Positions 8,480-16,266 of a stretch of 64,000 nucleotides of DNA are shown here, one piece after another. Every line of letters begins with the position of its first letter. Position 1 is the stretch's first letter. The notes beneath the pieces were generated by a model that did not search any database, was not told the DNA's origin, and saw nothing but the letters and a program-made list of their open reading frames with translations. The stretch spans positions 1,550,001-1,614,000 of the forward strand of contig NZ_CP108938.1 in the NCBI RefSeq assembly GCF_036347135.1. The letters run 5' to 3'. Source of the stretch: Streptomyces sp. NBC_00775. GTDB lineage: Bacteria > Actinomycetota > Actinomycetes > Streptomycetales > Streptomycetaceae. The translations under genes were made by a program, and so were the position numbers.

Positions 8480-8884
8480 GGTTGTCGCGGAACGGTGGCT
8501 TCAGCAGGGCGCACGTGAAGAATGCGCAGACTTTCACCTCCATGTAATCGATGCGTAGATCTGCCTACGTCTGACCGGGACAGATGGGACGAGAAAAGGC
8601 TCAAGGGGCAACAGCGGACCAACTCGGGTTAACAGCAAGCTAATTACCGTCCGATACGAGCCGAATCCCCGGCGAACCGCGCACGCCCGCTGCTAATCTC
8701 TGGCTTCCGCTCCTGACCGTGGAGCCAGGTACGTCCCGTACCTCTGGCACGTCCTGTACCTCCCCGCGCCGCGTCGAGACCGCACGCCGCGAGGGTCACC
8801 GCTCACTTCTCCGTCCGTTTCCTCGGGCGGACTCGGTGCCCGTCGCGCTGTGTCGCCGACGGGCGCGCGTTCAGGGGGGACTCC
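8480..8884 (+). other. 405-nt leader/promoter region of the 8.9 kb operon
   Basis: Divergent intergenic region between the ANTAR gene and the six-gene operon. It contains a short inverted repeat CGTAG-N6-CTACG (8554-8569), an AT-richer stretch around 8600-8665 (unusual for the window), and the tandem near-palindromes at 8728-8762. The operon start has a purine-rich ribosome site GGGGGGA. No small gene could be supported. Confidence 0.5.
8728..8762 (+). repeat. tandem 17-nt near-palindromes, candidate operator
   Basis: Two direct copies of GGYACGTCCYGTACCTC at 8728-8744 and 8746-8762 (18-nt period). The core of the first copy is a perfect inverted repeat GGTACG-TCC-CGTACC; the second copy has two changes. 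They lie 123 nt before the start of the six-gene operon, where a regulator could bind as two dimers. The cognate protein is unknown. Confidence 0.5.
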
Positions 8885-11353
8885 ATGACGCATGTCATCA
8901 ATTCCCGTACGGATGCCCGCGAGGGGGACCATCCGGAGGATCCAGGTGTCCAGGATCCCGGTGTCCAGGATCTCGGCGGGGGCGCACACGGCGACGGTGC
9001 CGCGCCCCGGCTGACCGTCCTGGTGCCCACGCGCAATGAGCAGGAGAGCGTTCCGCTGCTCCTGGCCCGGCTCTCGCCCGCGGTCGCGCCGCTCGGCGCG
9101 GAGATCCTGTTCGTGGACGACAGCGACGACGGCACGGTCGAGGAGATCGCGGCCCTCGCACCGGGCAGCCGGGTCCCGGTCCGCGTGCTGCACCGTCCGC
9201 CAGGTCTGCGCGGCGGGGGCCTGTCGGGTGCGGTGGTCGCCGGCACCCGGGTCGCGCGCGGCGACTGGGTCCTCGTCATGGACGGGGATCTGCAGCATCC
9301 GCCGGGGGCCGCCGCGCTGCTGGCCAGGACGGCGATGCGGGAGGGCGTCGACATCGCCGTCGGCACCCGGTACGCCGGTACCGGTCAGTCCGAGGGGCTC
9401 GCGGGCGCCGGCCGGCAGGCGACCTCGTCGACCGCGACGCGTCTGGTCAAGGCGGCGTTCCCGCGTCGGCTCGCCACCGTCAGCGATCCGCTCAGCGGAC
9501 TGTTCGCCTTCCGCAAGGACGCGGTCGACACCGACCGGCTGCGGCCCGTCGGCTTCAAGATCCTGCTGGAGATCCTGGTGCGGCACCCGGCGGCCCGGGT
9601 CGCCGAGGTCGCGTACACCTTCGCGCCCCGCGAGGCGGGCCGCTCCAAGGCGTCGCTCCGGGAAGGGATCGCGTTCGTACGGCATGTCGGGCGGCTGCGC
9701 CGTGGAGTGGCGGGCGGGCAGCGGCAGTTGCTGCGGATGAGCGCGTTCGGAGCGGTCGGTCTGTCCGGGGTCGCGGTCAACACGGCTGCACTGTGGCTCT
9801 TCTTCGATCTGCTCGGCGTCCATCACCTGGTCGGCGCGGCTCTCGCCACGCAGTTCTCCACCGCCTGGAACTTCGTCCTCACCGATGCCGCCGTGTACCG
9901 CGGGCGGCAGCGGAAGGGCACCTGGTACGGGCGCGCGGGCCGGTTCTTCGCGATGAACAACCTGCTGCTCGTCGCCCGGCTGCCGCTGCTCCAATGGCTC
10001 GTGCTCGCGGGCATGGGCGTGCTCACCGCCAACGCCCTCAGCCTCGTACTCCTCTTCGTGCTCCGCTTCCTGATCAGCGATCGCATGATCTACCGGGGTG
10101 GCGAGAAGAAGGTCCAATGGCGGGATCCCGTACGGATGTTGGTGGATCCGGACGCGGAGAGCGCCGCTGAGGCACCCAGCCGCAAGCGGTCCGTGTACCT
10201 CCCCTACCGGTACGACGTCGCCGGTACCGTCACCATCGGATCCCAGATCCGGCTGCCCGAGCTGGAGTTCTTCCGCGCCCAGTGGATCCCGGACGCGGAG
10301 GTCGACATCGCGGTACGCGTCGGTGACGTCGGCCGGCGCATGCCCCGGCGGCGCGCGGCGCTCACCGAGGACCGCGGCGAGTCGGCCGCACTGCGCTACG
10401 AGGAGCACCTGGGCCGGTTCGGCGCCAACTTCCGCGTACGGCTGGGTCCACCGATCACCGTAGAGGTAGGTCCGCTGCTCGCGCGCTCCCCGCACGTCGT
10501 CTACACGAACGTAGTCGAAGCGCTGCTGCGGTTTGTGCTCATCTCGCGCGGGCGGATGCTGCTGCACTCGGCCTGTGTCGAACTCGACGGCCACGGTGTG
10601 ATGTTGTCCGCGCTCACCGACACCGGCAAGACCGCGACCGTACTGCGGCTGCTGCGCGAGCACGGCGGGCGGTTCCTGTCGGACGACATGACCGTGGTGG
10701 ACGCCACGGGCCGGGCGGTGTGCTTCCCGAAGCCGCTCACCATCAGCGCGCACACCCTGCGTGCCGTGCACGCCGAGGATCTGACGAAGAAGGAGTGGCG
10801 CCGGCTCAACCTCCAGTCGCGGCTGCACTCCAAGGGCGGCCGGTCGATCGCGCTGATGCTGGCCCGCTTCAATCTGCCGATCATGGGCATCAACGCGATC
10901 ACGCAGATCCTGGTGCCGCCGCCGAAGTACAGCGTCGACCGGCTCGTGCCCTGCCGGCTCGGGTCGAGCGTCGAGGTGAAGGACCTCTTCGTCATCGAGC
11001 GGGGTACGCCGTCCCTGTACGACCTCGACGGCACCGAGGCGTTGGAGCGGATGCTCGTCAACACGGAGGACGCGTACGGTTTTCCGCCGTACCGCTATCT
11101 GGCGCCCGCGCTGCGTATCGGCGGCCTCGACCACGCCGAACTGCGCGCCCTCGAACGGGAGATCCTCGCCGGGTTCCTCTCCGGTGTCCGCACCCGGGTC
11201 CTCGCGTCGGACTGCTTCGGCTGGGCGGACGAGATCCCGCGGCTGCTGGCCGGCGAGCGGGACACCGCGCGCGTTGAGGAGGAGCCGCACACCGCACAGG
11301 TGCGGGTCGACGCGTGGCCTCGCTGGGGGCTCATGCCCGGCGCCGCCGCATGA
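8885..11353 (+). CDS. GT2 glycosyltransferase-GtrA-HprK-like fusion protein
   Basis: 822-residue membrane protein with three parts. Residues ~41-265 are a dolichol/polyprenol-phosphate-mannose-synthase-like GT2 domain (LTVLVPTRNEQESVPLL; FVDDSDDGTVEE; metal-binding DGD at 133-135; DLQHPPGA; SGLFAF). Residues ~282-402 are a GtrA-like four-helix membrane domain (FGAVGLSGVAVNTAALWLFF; WNFVLTDAAVY; FLISDRMIY). Residues ~410-822 contain an HPr-kinase-like P-loop region: LLHSACVEL, then the loop ALTDTGKT (576-583, first Gly replaced by Ala) and LSDD (598-601). The first two parts suggest transfer of a sugar to a lipid carrier and its flipping. A fused kinase-like tail is unusual. Start ATG 8885 has GGGGGGA six bases upstream. 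The next gene overlaps by ATGA. Confidence 0.85.
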   Translation: MTHVINSRTDAREGDHPEDPGVQDPGVQDLGGGAHGDGAAPRLTVLVPTRNEQESVPLLLARLSPAVAPLGAEILFVDDSDDGTVEEIAALAPGSRVPVRVLHRPPGLRGGGLSGAVVAGTRVARGDWVLVMDGDLQHPPGAAALLARTAMREGVDIAVGTRYAGTGQSEGLAGAGRQATSSTATRLVKAAFPRRLATVSDPLSGLFAFRKDAVDTDRLRPVGFKILLEILVRHPAARVAEVAYTFAPREAGRSKASLREGIAFVRHVGRLRRGVAGGQRQLLRMSAFGAVGLSGVAVNTAALWLFFDLLGVHHLVGAALATQFSTAWNFVLTDAAVYRGRQRKGTWYGRAGRFFAMNNLLLVARLPLLQWLVLAGMGVLTANALSLVLLFVLRFLISDRMIYRGGEKKVQWRDPVRMLVDPDAESAAEAPSRKRSVYLPYRYDVAGTVTIGSQIRLPELEFFRAQWIPDAEVDIAVRVGDVGRRMPRRRAALTEDRGESAALRYEEHLGRFGANFRVRLGPPITVEVGPLLARSPHVVYTNVVEALLRFVLISRGRMLLHSACVELDGHGVMLSALTDTGKTATVLRLLREHGGRFLSDDMTVVDATGRAVCFPKPLTISAHTLRAVHAEDLTKKEWRRLNLQSRLHSKGGRSIALMLARFNLPIMGINAITQILVPPPKYSVDRLVPCRLGSSVEVKDLFVIERGTPSLYDLDGTEALERMLVNTEDAYGFPPYRYLAPALRIGGLDHAELRALEREILAGFLSGVRTRVLASDCFGWADEIPRLLAGERDTARVEEEPHTAQVRVDAWPRWGLMPGAAA

Positions 11354-12879
11354 CCGAACGGTCCATGCTCCCCTCGGGGGCACCCCGCACCACCCCGGCG
11401 CCGGCCCCCTCCGGCGCCGGGGTGTCCCTGCGGCGGGCGGTACCCCTGGCCGCGGTGCTGCTCGTCGCGGCGTTTCTGCGCCTGTACCGGCTGACGGACA
11501 CCGGGTTCAACAGCGACGAGGCGGTGTACACGGGCACGTCGGCCTCGCTCGCCGGAGACGGCCGACTTGGCTCGCTCTTCCCAGTGTTCAGGGCGCACCC
11601 CGTGCTCTTCCAGTCGCTGGTGTCGCTGGCGCTGCGGGTGCACGAGAGCGACTGGGCGGCGCGCGCGGTCCCGGCGCTGCTCGGCGTGGTGACGGTCGCG
11701 ATGACGTACGGTCTTGGCCGCCGGCTGTACGGGCGGCGGGCCGCGCTGGTGGCCGCGCTGCTGCTCGCGGTGATGCCGTACCACGTCGTCGTGAGCCGTC
11801 AGGTGCTGCTCGACGCGCCGATGACGCTGTGCGCGACCGGTGCGCTGTACTGCGTCGTGCGCTACGCCGAATCGCCCGCGCCGCGCTGGCTGTTGGCCGC
11901 GGGCGGCATGCTCGGGCTCACGGTGCTCGCCAAGGAGACGTCGATCGTCTTCCTCGGTTCGCTCTACGCCTTCTTCGCGCTCACCCCGGCCGTGCGCACC
12001 CGCTGGCGGCATCTGCTGCCCGCGCTGGCGGCGATCGCGGTGGTGGCGGTGGCGCATCCGCTGTCGCAGGCGCTGGCCGGGCACTCGAAGGCGGGCGGGA
12101 ACTATCTGCTGTGGCAGATTTTCCGCCGCGCCAACCACCCCTACTACTTCTACGCGCGCGAAGTCCCCTGGGCGGTGGGCCCGTTGGTGGTCGTCGCCGC
12201 CGTCGCCGGGCTGGTGTGGCTACGGCGGGAGAACACCTGGAGGGAGCGGCTGCTGGTGTGCTGGGTGGCCGTGCCCGCGCTGTTCTTCACGGTCTGGCCG
12301 GTGAAGGGCTTCCAGTATCTGCTGCCCGCCGCGCCCGTCTTCGCGCTGCTGGCAGGGCGCACGCTCACCTCGTTCCCGCGCGTGGTGCGCGCCCAGCGCG
12401 TCGCCGCCGCTGCCGCCGTCTGTCTGGTGGTCGTCTCCCTCACCGTTCCGTCCTGGCTGCGGACCGCGCCGCTGACCGGCACCCGGTTCCTGGCCGGGAC
12501 CGGCGGGCTGCCGGGCGGGCGCGAGGCGGGGCTGTGGGTGCGGACGAACGCGCCGGAGGGTGCGCGGCTGCTGGCCATCGGCCCTTCGATGGCGAACGTG
12601 GTGCAGTACTACGGGCTGCGGCCCGTCTCCGCCCTGTCCGTCTCGCCCGATCCGGCGCGCCGCAACCCCAGCTACCGGGCCGTCGAGAACCCGGACCGCG
12701 CCCTGCGGGACGGCCGCTTCCAGTACCTGGTGTGGGACGCGTACACCGCCCGGCGTACCCCCTTCTTCACCGCCAAGTTCCAGGAACTGGTGGGTCGTTA
12801 CCACGGGGACGCGGTGTTCACCGCGCGGAACACGGACGGGGTGCGGGTCGTGATCGTCTACCGGGTGAGGGTGTCATGA
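11350..12879 (+). CDS. GT39/PMT-like integral membrane glycosyltransferase
   Basis: 509-residue polytopic membrane protein of the glycosyltransferase 39/83 class (ArnT/PMT-like GT-C fold). The first extracytoplasmic loop has the acidic pair FNSDEAVYT (catalytic Asp-Glu in the family). About 9-11 hydrophobic helices follow (AVPLAAVLLVAAFLRLY; LVAALLLAVMPYHVVV; LTVLAKETSIVFLGSLYAFF). The C-terminal ~130 residues are an extracytoplasmic domain. Such enzymes use polyprenyl-phosphate sugars made by GT2 enzymes like the upstream gene product, so the two probably form one pathway. Start ATG 11350 overlaps the upstream stop (ATGA). The glycan acceptor (protein, lipid or polymer) is unknown. Confidence 0.87.
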   Translation: MTERSMLPSGAPRTTPAPAPSGAGVSLRRAVPLAAVLLVAAFLRLYRLTDTGFNSDEAVYTGTSASLAGDGRLGSLFPVFRAHPVLFQSLVSLALRVHESDWAARAVPALLGVVTVAMTYGLGRRLYGRRAALVAALLLAVMPYHVVVSRQVLLDAPMTLCATGALYCVVRYAESPAPRWLLAAGGMLGLTVLAKETSIVFLGSLYAFFALTPAVRTRWRHLLPALAAIAVVAVAHPLSQALAGHSKAGGNYLLWQIFRRANHPYYFYAREVPWAVGPLVVVAAVAGLVWLRRENTWRERLLVCWVAVPALFFTVWPVKGFQYLLPAAPVFALLAGRTLTSFPRVVRAQRVAAAAAVCLVVVSLTVPSWLRTAPLTGTRFLAGTGGLPGGREAGLWVRTNAPEGARLLAIGPSMANVVQYYGLRPVSALSVSPDPARRNPSYRAVENPDRALRDGRFQYLVWDAYTARRTPFFTAKFQELVGRYHGDAVFTARNTDGVRVVIVYRVRVS

Positions 12880-14177
12880 TCCCCCGGATCAGGGCGGTGT
12901 TCGCCGCGATGCTCCTGCTGCTCCTCACGGGAAGCGGCACGGCATCGGCATCCGGGACCGGGGCGGTTTCGGCGTCAACTCCGTCCACTCGTACGCCGAT
13001 TGAGCACTTCGTCTACCTCATGCAGGGCGACCGCACCTTCGACCACTACTTCGGCACGTATCCGGGAGCCGAAGGGCTGCCCGCGCGAGCCCGTCAGGCG
13101 ATCGATCCGAAGCATCCGGGCGACGGCCTGGTGGCGCCCTATCCGCTGCACGACGCGGCACCCGTGTCGCCCGGCGCCGGGCCCCGTCTGGTCCAACAGC
13201 AGTACAACGGGGGACGGATGGACTCCTTCGTCGCCGCCTTCGAGCGGCAGGGCCGGGACGGGCGGGTGGCGATGGGCCACTACGACCGCCGGGACCTGCC
13301 CTTCTACTGGAACGCGGCGGACCGCTACGAACTCTTCGACCACTACTTCGCGTCCTCGCTCGACGGCACCCGCGCCAACCGCGCCCAGTGGGTGACCGGC
13401 GGTCCCGATCTCAGCGGGGCGACCGTCTTCGACCGGCTCGAAGAAGCCGGCGTCAGCTGGAAGTTCTACGTCCAGAACTACGACCCGGAGAAGACCTACC
13501 GCACCACCTCTCCCACCGACCCGGCAACGCAGACGGTGCGCGTGCCCCTCCTCGACGTCCCGCGTTTCGTCGACGACCCGAAACTCAACTCCCACATCGC
13601 CGATCTCAGCGAGTACTACCGGGACCTGGAGCGCGGAACACTGCCCGCGGTCGCGTACATCGCGTCGTCGGGCGCGGGCGAGCGGTCCGCGCGGTCGATC
13701 CCCGCCGGGCAGCGGCTGGTGCGCCAACTGACCTCCCAGTTGATGGTCAGTCAGTACTGGAGCTCCTCAGCCCTGTTGTGGTCGTACGACGGATCCGGCG
13801 GCTGGTACGACCATGTGAAGCCGCCGGCCGGACGCGGGCTGCGGGTGCCCGCGCTGCTGGTCAGCCCGTACACGGCGCGCGGCCAGGTGCAGCACGGCCG
13901 GTACGAGGCAGCGAGCGCCCTGCGGTTCGTGGAGGAGAACTGGGGACTGCGGAAGCTCGGTGGGCGGACCACCGAAGTGCGCAGCCTGGCCGCCGCCTTC
14001 GACTTCCGGTCGCCGCCGCGCCGGGCCGAACTCATCCCCGACGACGCGCGGGAGGCCGCCCTGCCCGTGGCCCACCGGCCCTCGCCCACACCCGTGTACG
14101 CGGTGTACGGCGGAGCCTCGGCCCTGGTGGCGCTCCTGCTGTGGGGGGCGGTGCGGCCCAAGTGGCGTACATCATGA
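12876..14177 (+). CDS. phospholipase C/alkaline-phosphatase-superfamily protein, exported
   Basis: 433-residue protein with a signal peptide (residues 1-26, AVFAAMLLLLLTGSGTASA) and a C-terminal transmembrane helix with basic tail, so it is anchored outside the membrane. The middle resembles the bacterial phospholipase C/AcpA family: HFVYLMQGDRTFDHYFGTYP, then PFYWNAADRYELFDHYFAS, then DGSGGWYDHVKPP. The usual metal-binding pair Glu-Asn of the QEN-R-S/T-F-D motif is Gly51-Asp52, and the usual acidic residue before GGW/FYDHV is Ser. It may therefore be inactive or use another metal set. Start ATG 12876 in an ATGA overlap. See findings. Confidence 0.82.
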   Translation: MIPRIRAVFAAMLLLLLTGSGTASASGTGAVSASTPSTRTPIEHFVYLMQGDRTFDHYFGTYPGAEGLPARARQAIDPKHPGDGLVAPYPLHDAAPVSPGAGPRLVQQQYNGGRMDSFVAAFERQGRDGRVAMGHYDRRDLPFYWNAADRYELFDHYFASSLDGTRANRAQWVTGGPDLSGATVFDRLEEAGVSWKFYVQNYDPEKTYRTTSPTDPATQTVRVPLLDVPRFVDDPKLNSHIADLSEYYRDLERGTLPAVAYIASSGAGERSARSIPAGQRLVRQLTSQLMVSQYWSSSALLWSYDGSGGWYDHVKPPAGRGLRVPALLVSPYTARGQVQHGRYEAASALRFVEENWGLRKLGGRTTEVRSLAAAFDFRSPPRRAELIPDDAREAALPVAHRPSPTPVYAVYGGASALVALLLWGAVRPKWRTS

Positions 14178-15160
14178 GGTGGTTGACGCTGGCCGTGGTC
14201 GTCCTGGGCTGCTGCCTGCTGCCCACGCCCGCGTTCGCGGCGGGCCCGATCACCGTCACCGTGCGCACGGCACCGCAACTGGCCGGAGTGCGCTTCGTGT
14301 TCGACGGCCGGACGGGCGTGACGGGGACGGACGGCACGGCTCGCTTCACCGGCGCGCACGACTTCAACGGGCACACGCTGGCGGTCGACGACGGTGAACT
14401 GGGCTCTGCTGACAAGGAGTTCAGCTTCGCGCGGTGGGCCGGGCAACGGGACCCCGACCAGGCGTTCCGGCGCACGGTGTCCGGTCTGCCGCTGCGGGCG
14501 GACTACACGGTGACGGCGGCGTTCACCGCGCGCTTCCGGGTGACTCTGCGCTGCGTCGACCAGGACGGGAAGGCGGTACCTCGGGCGCTGGTGCCGAAGG
14601 TGACCGTACGCAGTGACACGGGGCGCACACAGCGGCTTCCGATGGGGCGCCCGGTCTGGCTCGACGGGCTGCGGCCCGTGTACCGCAAGAGCGTGCTCAC
14701 CTCGCGCAGGGTCGGATACGTGCTGCTGTCGGCCAACGCGTACGGCGCGAACACCGTGGACGCCGGGCGGCAGCGGTTCCGGCCCGCCGAGGAGCGTGAG
14801 GTGACCTTGACGACGCCGTTGCACGATCTGACCGTCTCGGCACGTGACGCCGTGTTCGGTTCGGAGGCCGGGAGCACGGCTCGGGTGACGCTGCCCGACG
14901 GATCCGTACGCGCCGTGCCGTTCGGCGACGACCGGACGGCCACCCTGCGGAATCTGCCGCACGGGCGGTACGAGGTGGAGGTCACCGGCGGCAACGGGCT
15001 GCGGGCCGAGCAGCAGATCCGGCTCTCGCGAACGCAGTCGGTACAGGTACGGGTGGTCAGCCGGGCCGATCTCACCCTGGCCGCAGGGGTGTTGGCGACG
15101 GTGGCGCTCGGACTGCTCCTCGCGGGGCGGAGGCTGCGCAGACGGCGGGGTGGGGTGTGA
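14174..15160 (+). CDS. exported membrane-anchored beta-rich protein
   Basis: 328-residue protein of unknown function. It has a signal peptide (MRWLTLAVVVLGCCLLPTPA, then FAAG). Beta-rich domains follow: an early Ig-like block (ITVTVRTAPQLAGVRFVFDG), a central one (RFRVTLRCVDQDGKAVPRAL) and a late carboxypeptidase-regulatory-like repeat (ATLRNLPHGRYEVEVTGGNG). The end is a transmembrane helix (LTLAAGVLATVALGLLLAG) and an Arg-rich cytoplasmic tail. It is probably a cell-surface scaffold or glycan-binding partner of the neighbouring enzymes. Start ATG 14174 in an ATGA overlap with the phospholipase-like gene. Confidence 0.75.
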   Translation: MRWLTLAVVVLGCCLLPTPAFAAGPITVTVRTAPQLAGVRFVFDGRTGVTGTDGTARFTGAHDFNGHTLAVDDGELGSADKEFSFARWAGQRDPDQAFRRTVSGLPLRADYTVTAAFTARFRVTLRCVDQDGKAVPRALVPKVTVRSDTGRTQRLPMGRPVWLDGLRPVYRKSVLTSRRVGYVLLSANAYGANTVDAGRQRFRPAEEREVTLTTPLHDLTVSARDAVFGSEAGSTARVTLPDGSVRAVPFGDDRTATLRNLPHGRYEVEVTGGNGLRAEQQIRLSRTQSVQVRVVSRADLTLAAGVLATVALGLLLAGRRLRRRRGGV

Positions 15161-16266
15161 GACGAGCGGCGCTGGTGGTGGTCCTGGCCCTGGTGGTGGC
15201 CGGGCTGCTGCCGGCGCCCGCCCCGGCCTCGGAGGTACGCGGGGGCCGGGCGCCGCTTCTCGCGTACTACTACCAGTGGTTCGAGCGCTCGTCCTGGCAG
15301 CGGGCGAAGACCGACTACCCGCGCCTGGGCCGGTATTCGAGCGACGACGCCTCCGTGATCCGAACGCATATCGCATGGGCGCGGTCGGCCGGAATCGACG
15401 GTTTCGTGGTGAGCTGGAAATCCACTGCCGTCAACAACCGCCGGCTGGAGCTGCTGTTGGCCGAGGCCCGGGCGCAGGACTTCAAGGTCGCGGTGATCTA
15501 CCAGGGCCTCGACTTCCACCACCGCCCGCTGGCGACGGCCCGTGTCGCCGCCGACTTCCGGCTCCTGCGCGACCGTTACGCGCGGGATCCGGCCTTTTTC
15601 CGCCTCGGCGGCAAGCCGCTCACCGTGTTCAGCGGGACCTGGGGGTACGCGACGACGGACATCGCGCGGATCACCGGGCCGGTGCGGTCGCGGCTGACCG
15701 TCCTCGGCACCGAGAAGAACCCGGAGGGCTGCCGCAGGCTGGCGCGGGTCACCGACGGGGACGCGTACTACTGGTCGTCGGTGAACCCCGACACCAACGA
15801 CCGGCATGAGACGAAGCTGCGCGCCATGGCCGGGGCCGTGCACGGGGCGGGCGGCTACTGGATGGCGCCGTTCGCGCCCGGTTTCGACGCGCGGAAGGTG
15901 GGCGGCACCAAGTCGGTGCCGCGCGACGGGGGGCGGACGCTGCGGGTCGAGTACGCGGCCGCCGAGACCTCGGGCCCGGATGTGCTCGGGTTGATCAGCT
16001 GGAACGAGTTCAGTGAGAACTCGCATGTGGAGCCATCGGTGGAGCACGGCACGCAGGCCCTCGACGAGCTGCGCCGGCTGCGCGGTGTGCCTGCCTCCGC
16101 CGCGCCGTCCGTTCCACCCGCCTCCTCGGGGAGCGTCCGGCACCAACGCCTCGGCTACTGGCCGGGGTTGCTGCGCATCGCCGGATGCGCCGCGCTGCTG
16201 GTGGGCGCGGTGGCGGGGCTCGCCCGGCTGCGGAGTGTCAGAACGAGAAAGGAAAGAAGAACATGA
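15157..16266 (+). CDS. GH99-like exported glycoside hydrolase-like protein
   Basis: 369-residue protein: signal peptide (RAALVVVLALVVAGLLPAPA), a TIM-barrel-like domain of the GH99/GH71-like type (LLAYYYQWFERSSWQ; HIAWARSAGIDGFVVSWKS; GLISWNEFSENSHVEPS) and a C-terminal transmembrane helix with basic tail. GH99 enzymes are endo-acting on alpha-mannan-like chains; the NEFSENSHVEPS block near the end is typical of the wider GH99-like set found in glycan clusters. It probably trims or senses a surface polymer made by the two upstream glycosyltransferases. Start GTG 15157 overlaps the previous stop (GTGA). Confidence 0.78.
   Translation: MRRAALVVVLALVVAGLLPAPAPASEVRGGRAPLLAYYYQWFERSSWQRAKTDYPRLGRYSSDDASVIRTHIAWARSAGIDGFVVSWKSTAVNNRRLELLLAEARAQDFKVAVIYQGLDFHHRPLATARVAADFRLLRDRYARDPAFFRLGGKPLTVFSGTWGYATTDIARITGPVRSRLTVLGTEKNPEGCRRLARVTDGDAYYWSSVNPDTNDRHETKLRAMAGAVHGAGGYWMAPFAPGFDARKVGGTKSVPRDGGRTLRVEYAAAETSGPDVLGLISWNEFSENSHVEPSVEHGTQALDELRRLRGVPASAAPSVPPASSGSVRHQRLGYWPGLLRIAGCAALLVGAVAGLARLRSVRTRKERRT

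Noticed and set aside
8554..8569. CGTAG-N6-CTACG as an ANTAR target hairpin
   Set aside because: ANTAR targets need two hairpins with A1/G4 hexaloops near a terminator; only one short arm pair is present.
8693..11383. An 896-residue open frame antisense to the GT2-GtrA gene
   Set aside because: Low-complexity Arg/Gly/Glu/His composition without family motifs; the plus-strand frame carries clear GT2 and GtrA motifs.
11184..12875. Upstream extension of the phospholipase-like frame
   Set aside because: It overlaps the GT39 gene out of frame and has no conserved sequence; the signal peptide at 12876 and the ATGA overlap define the true start.
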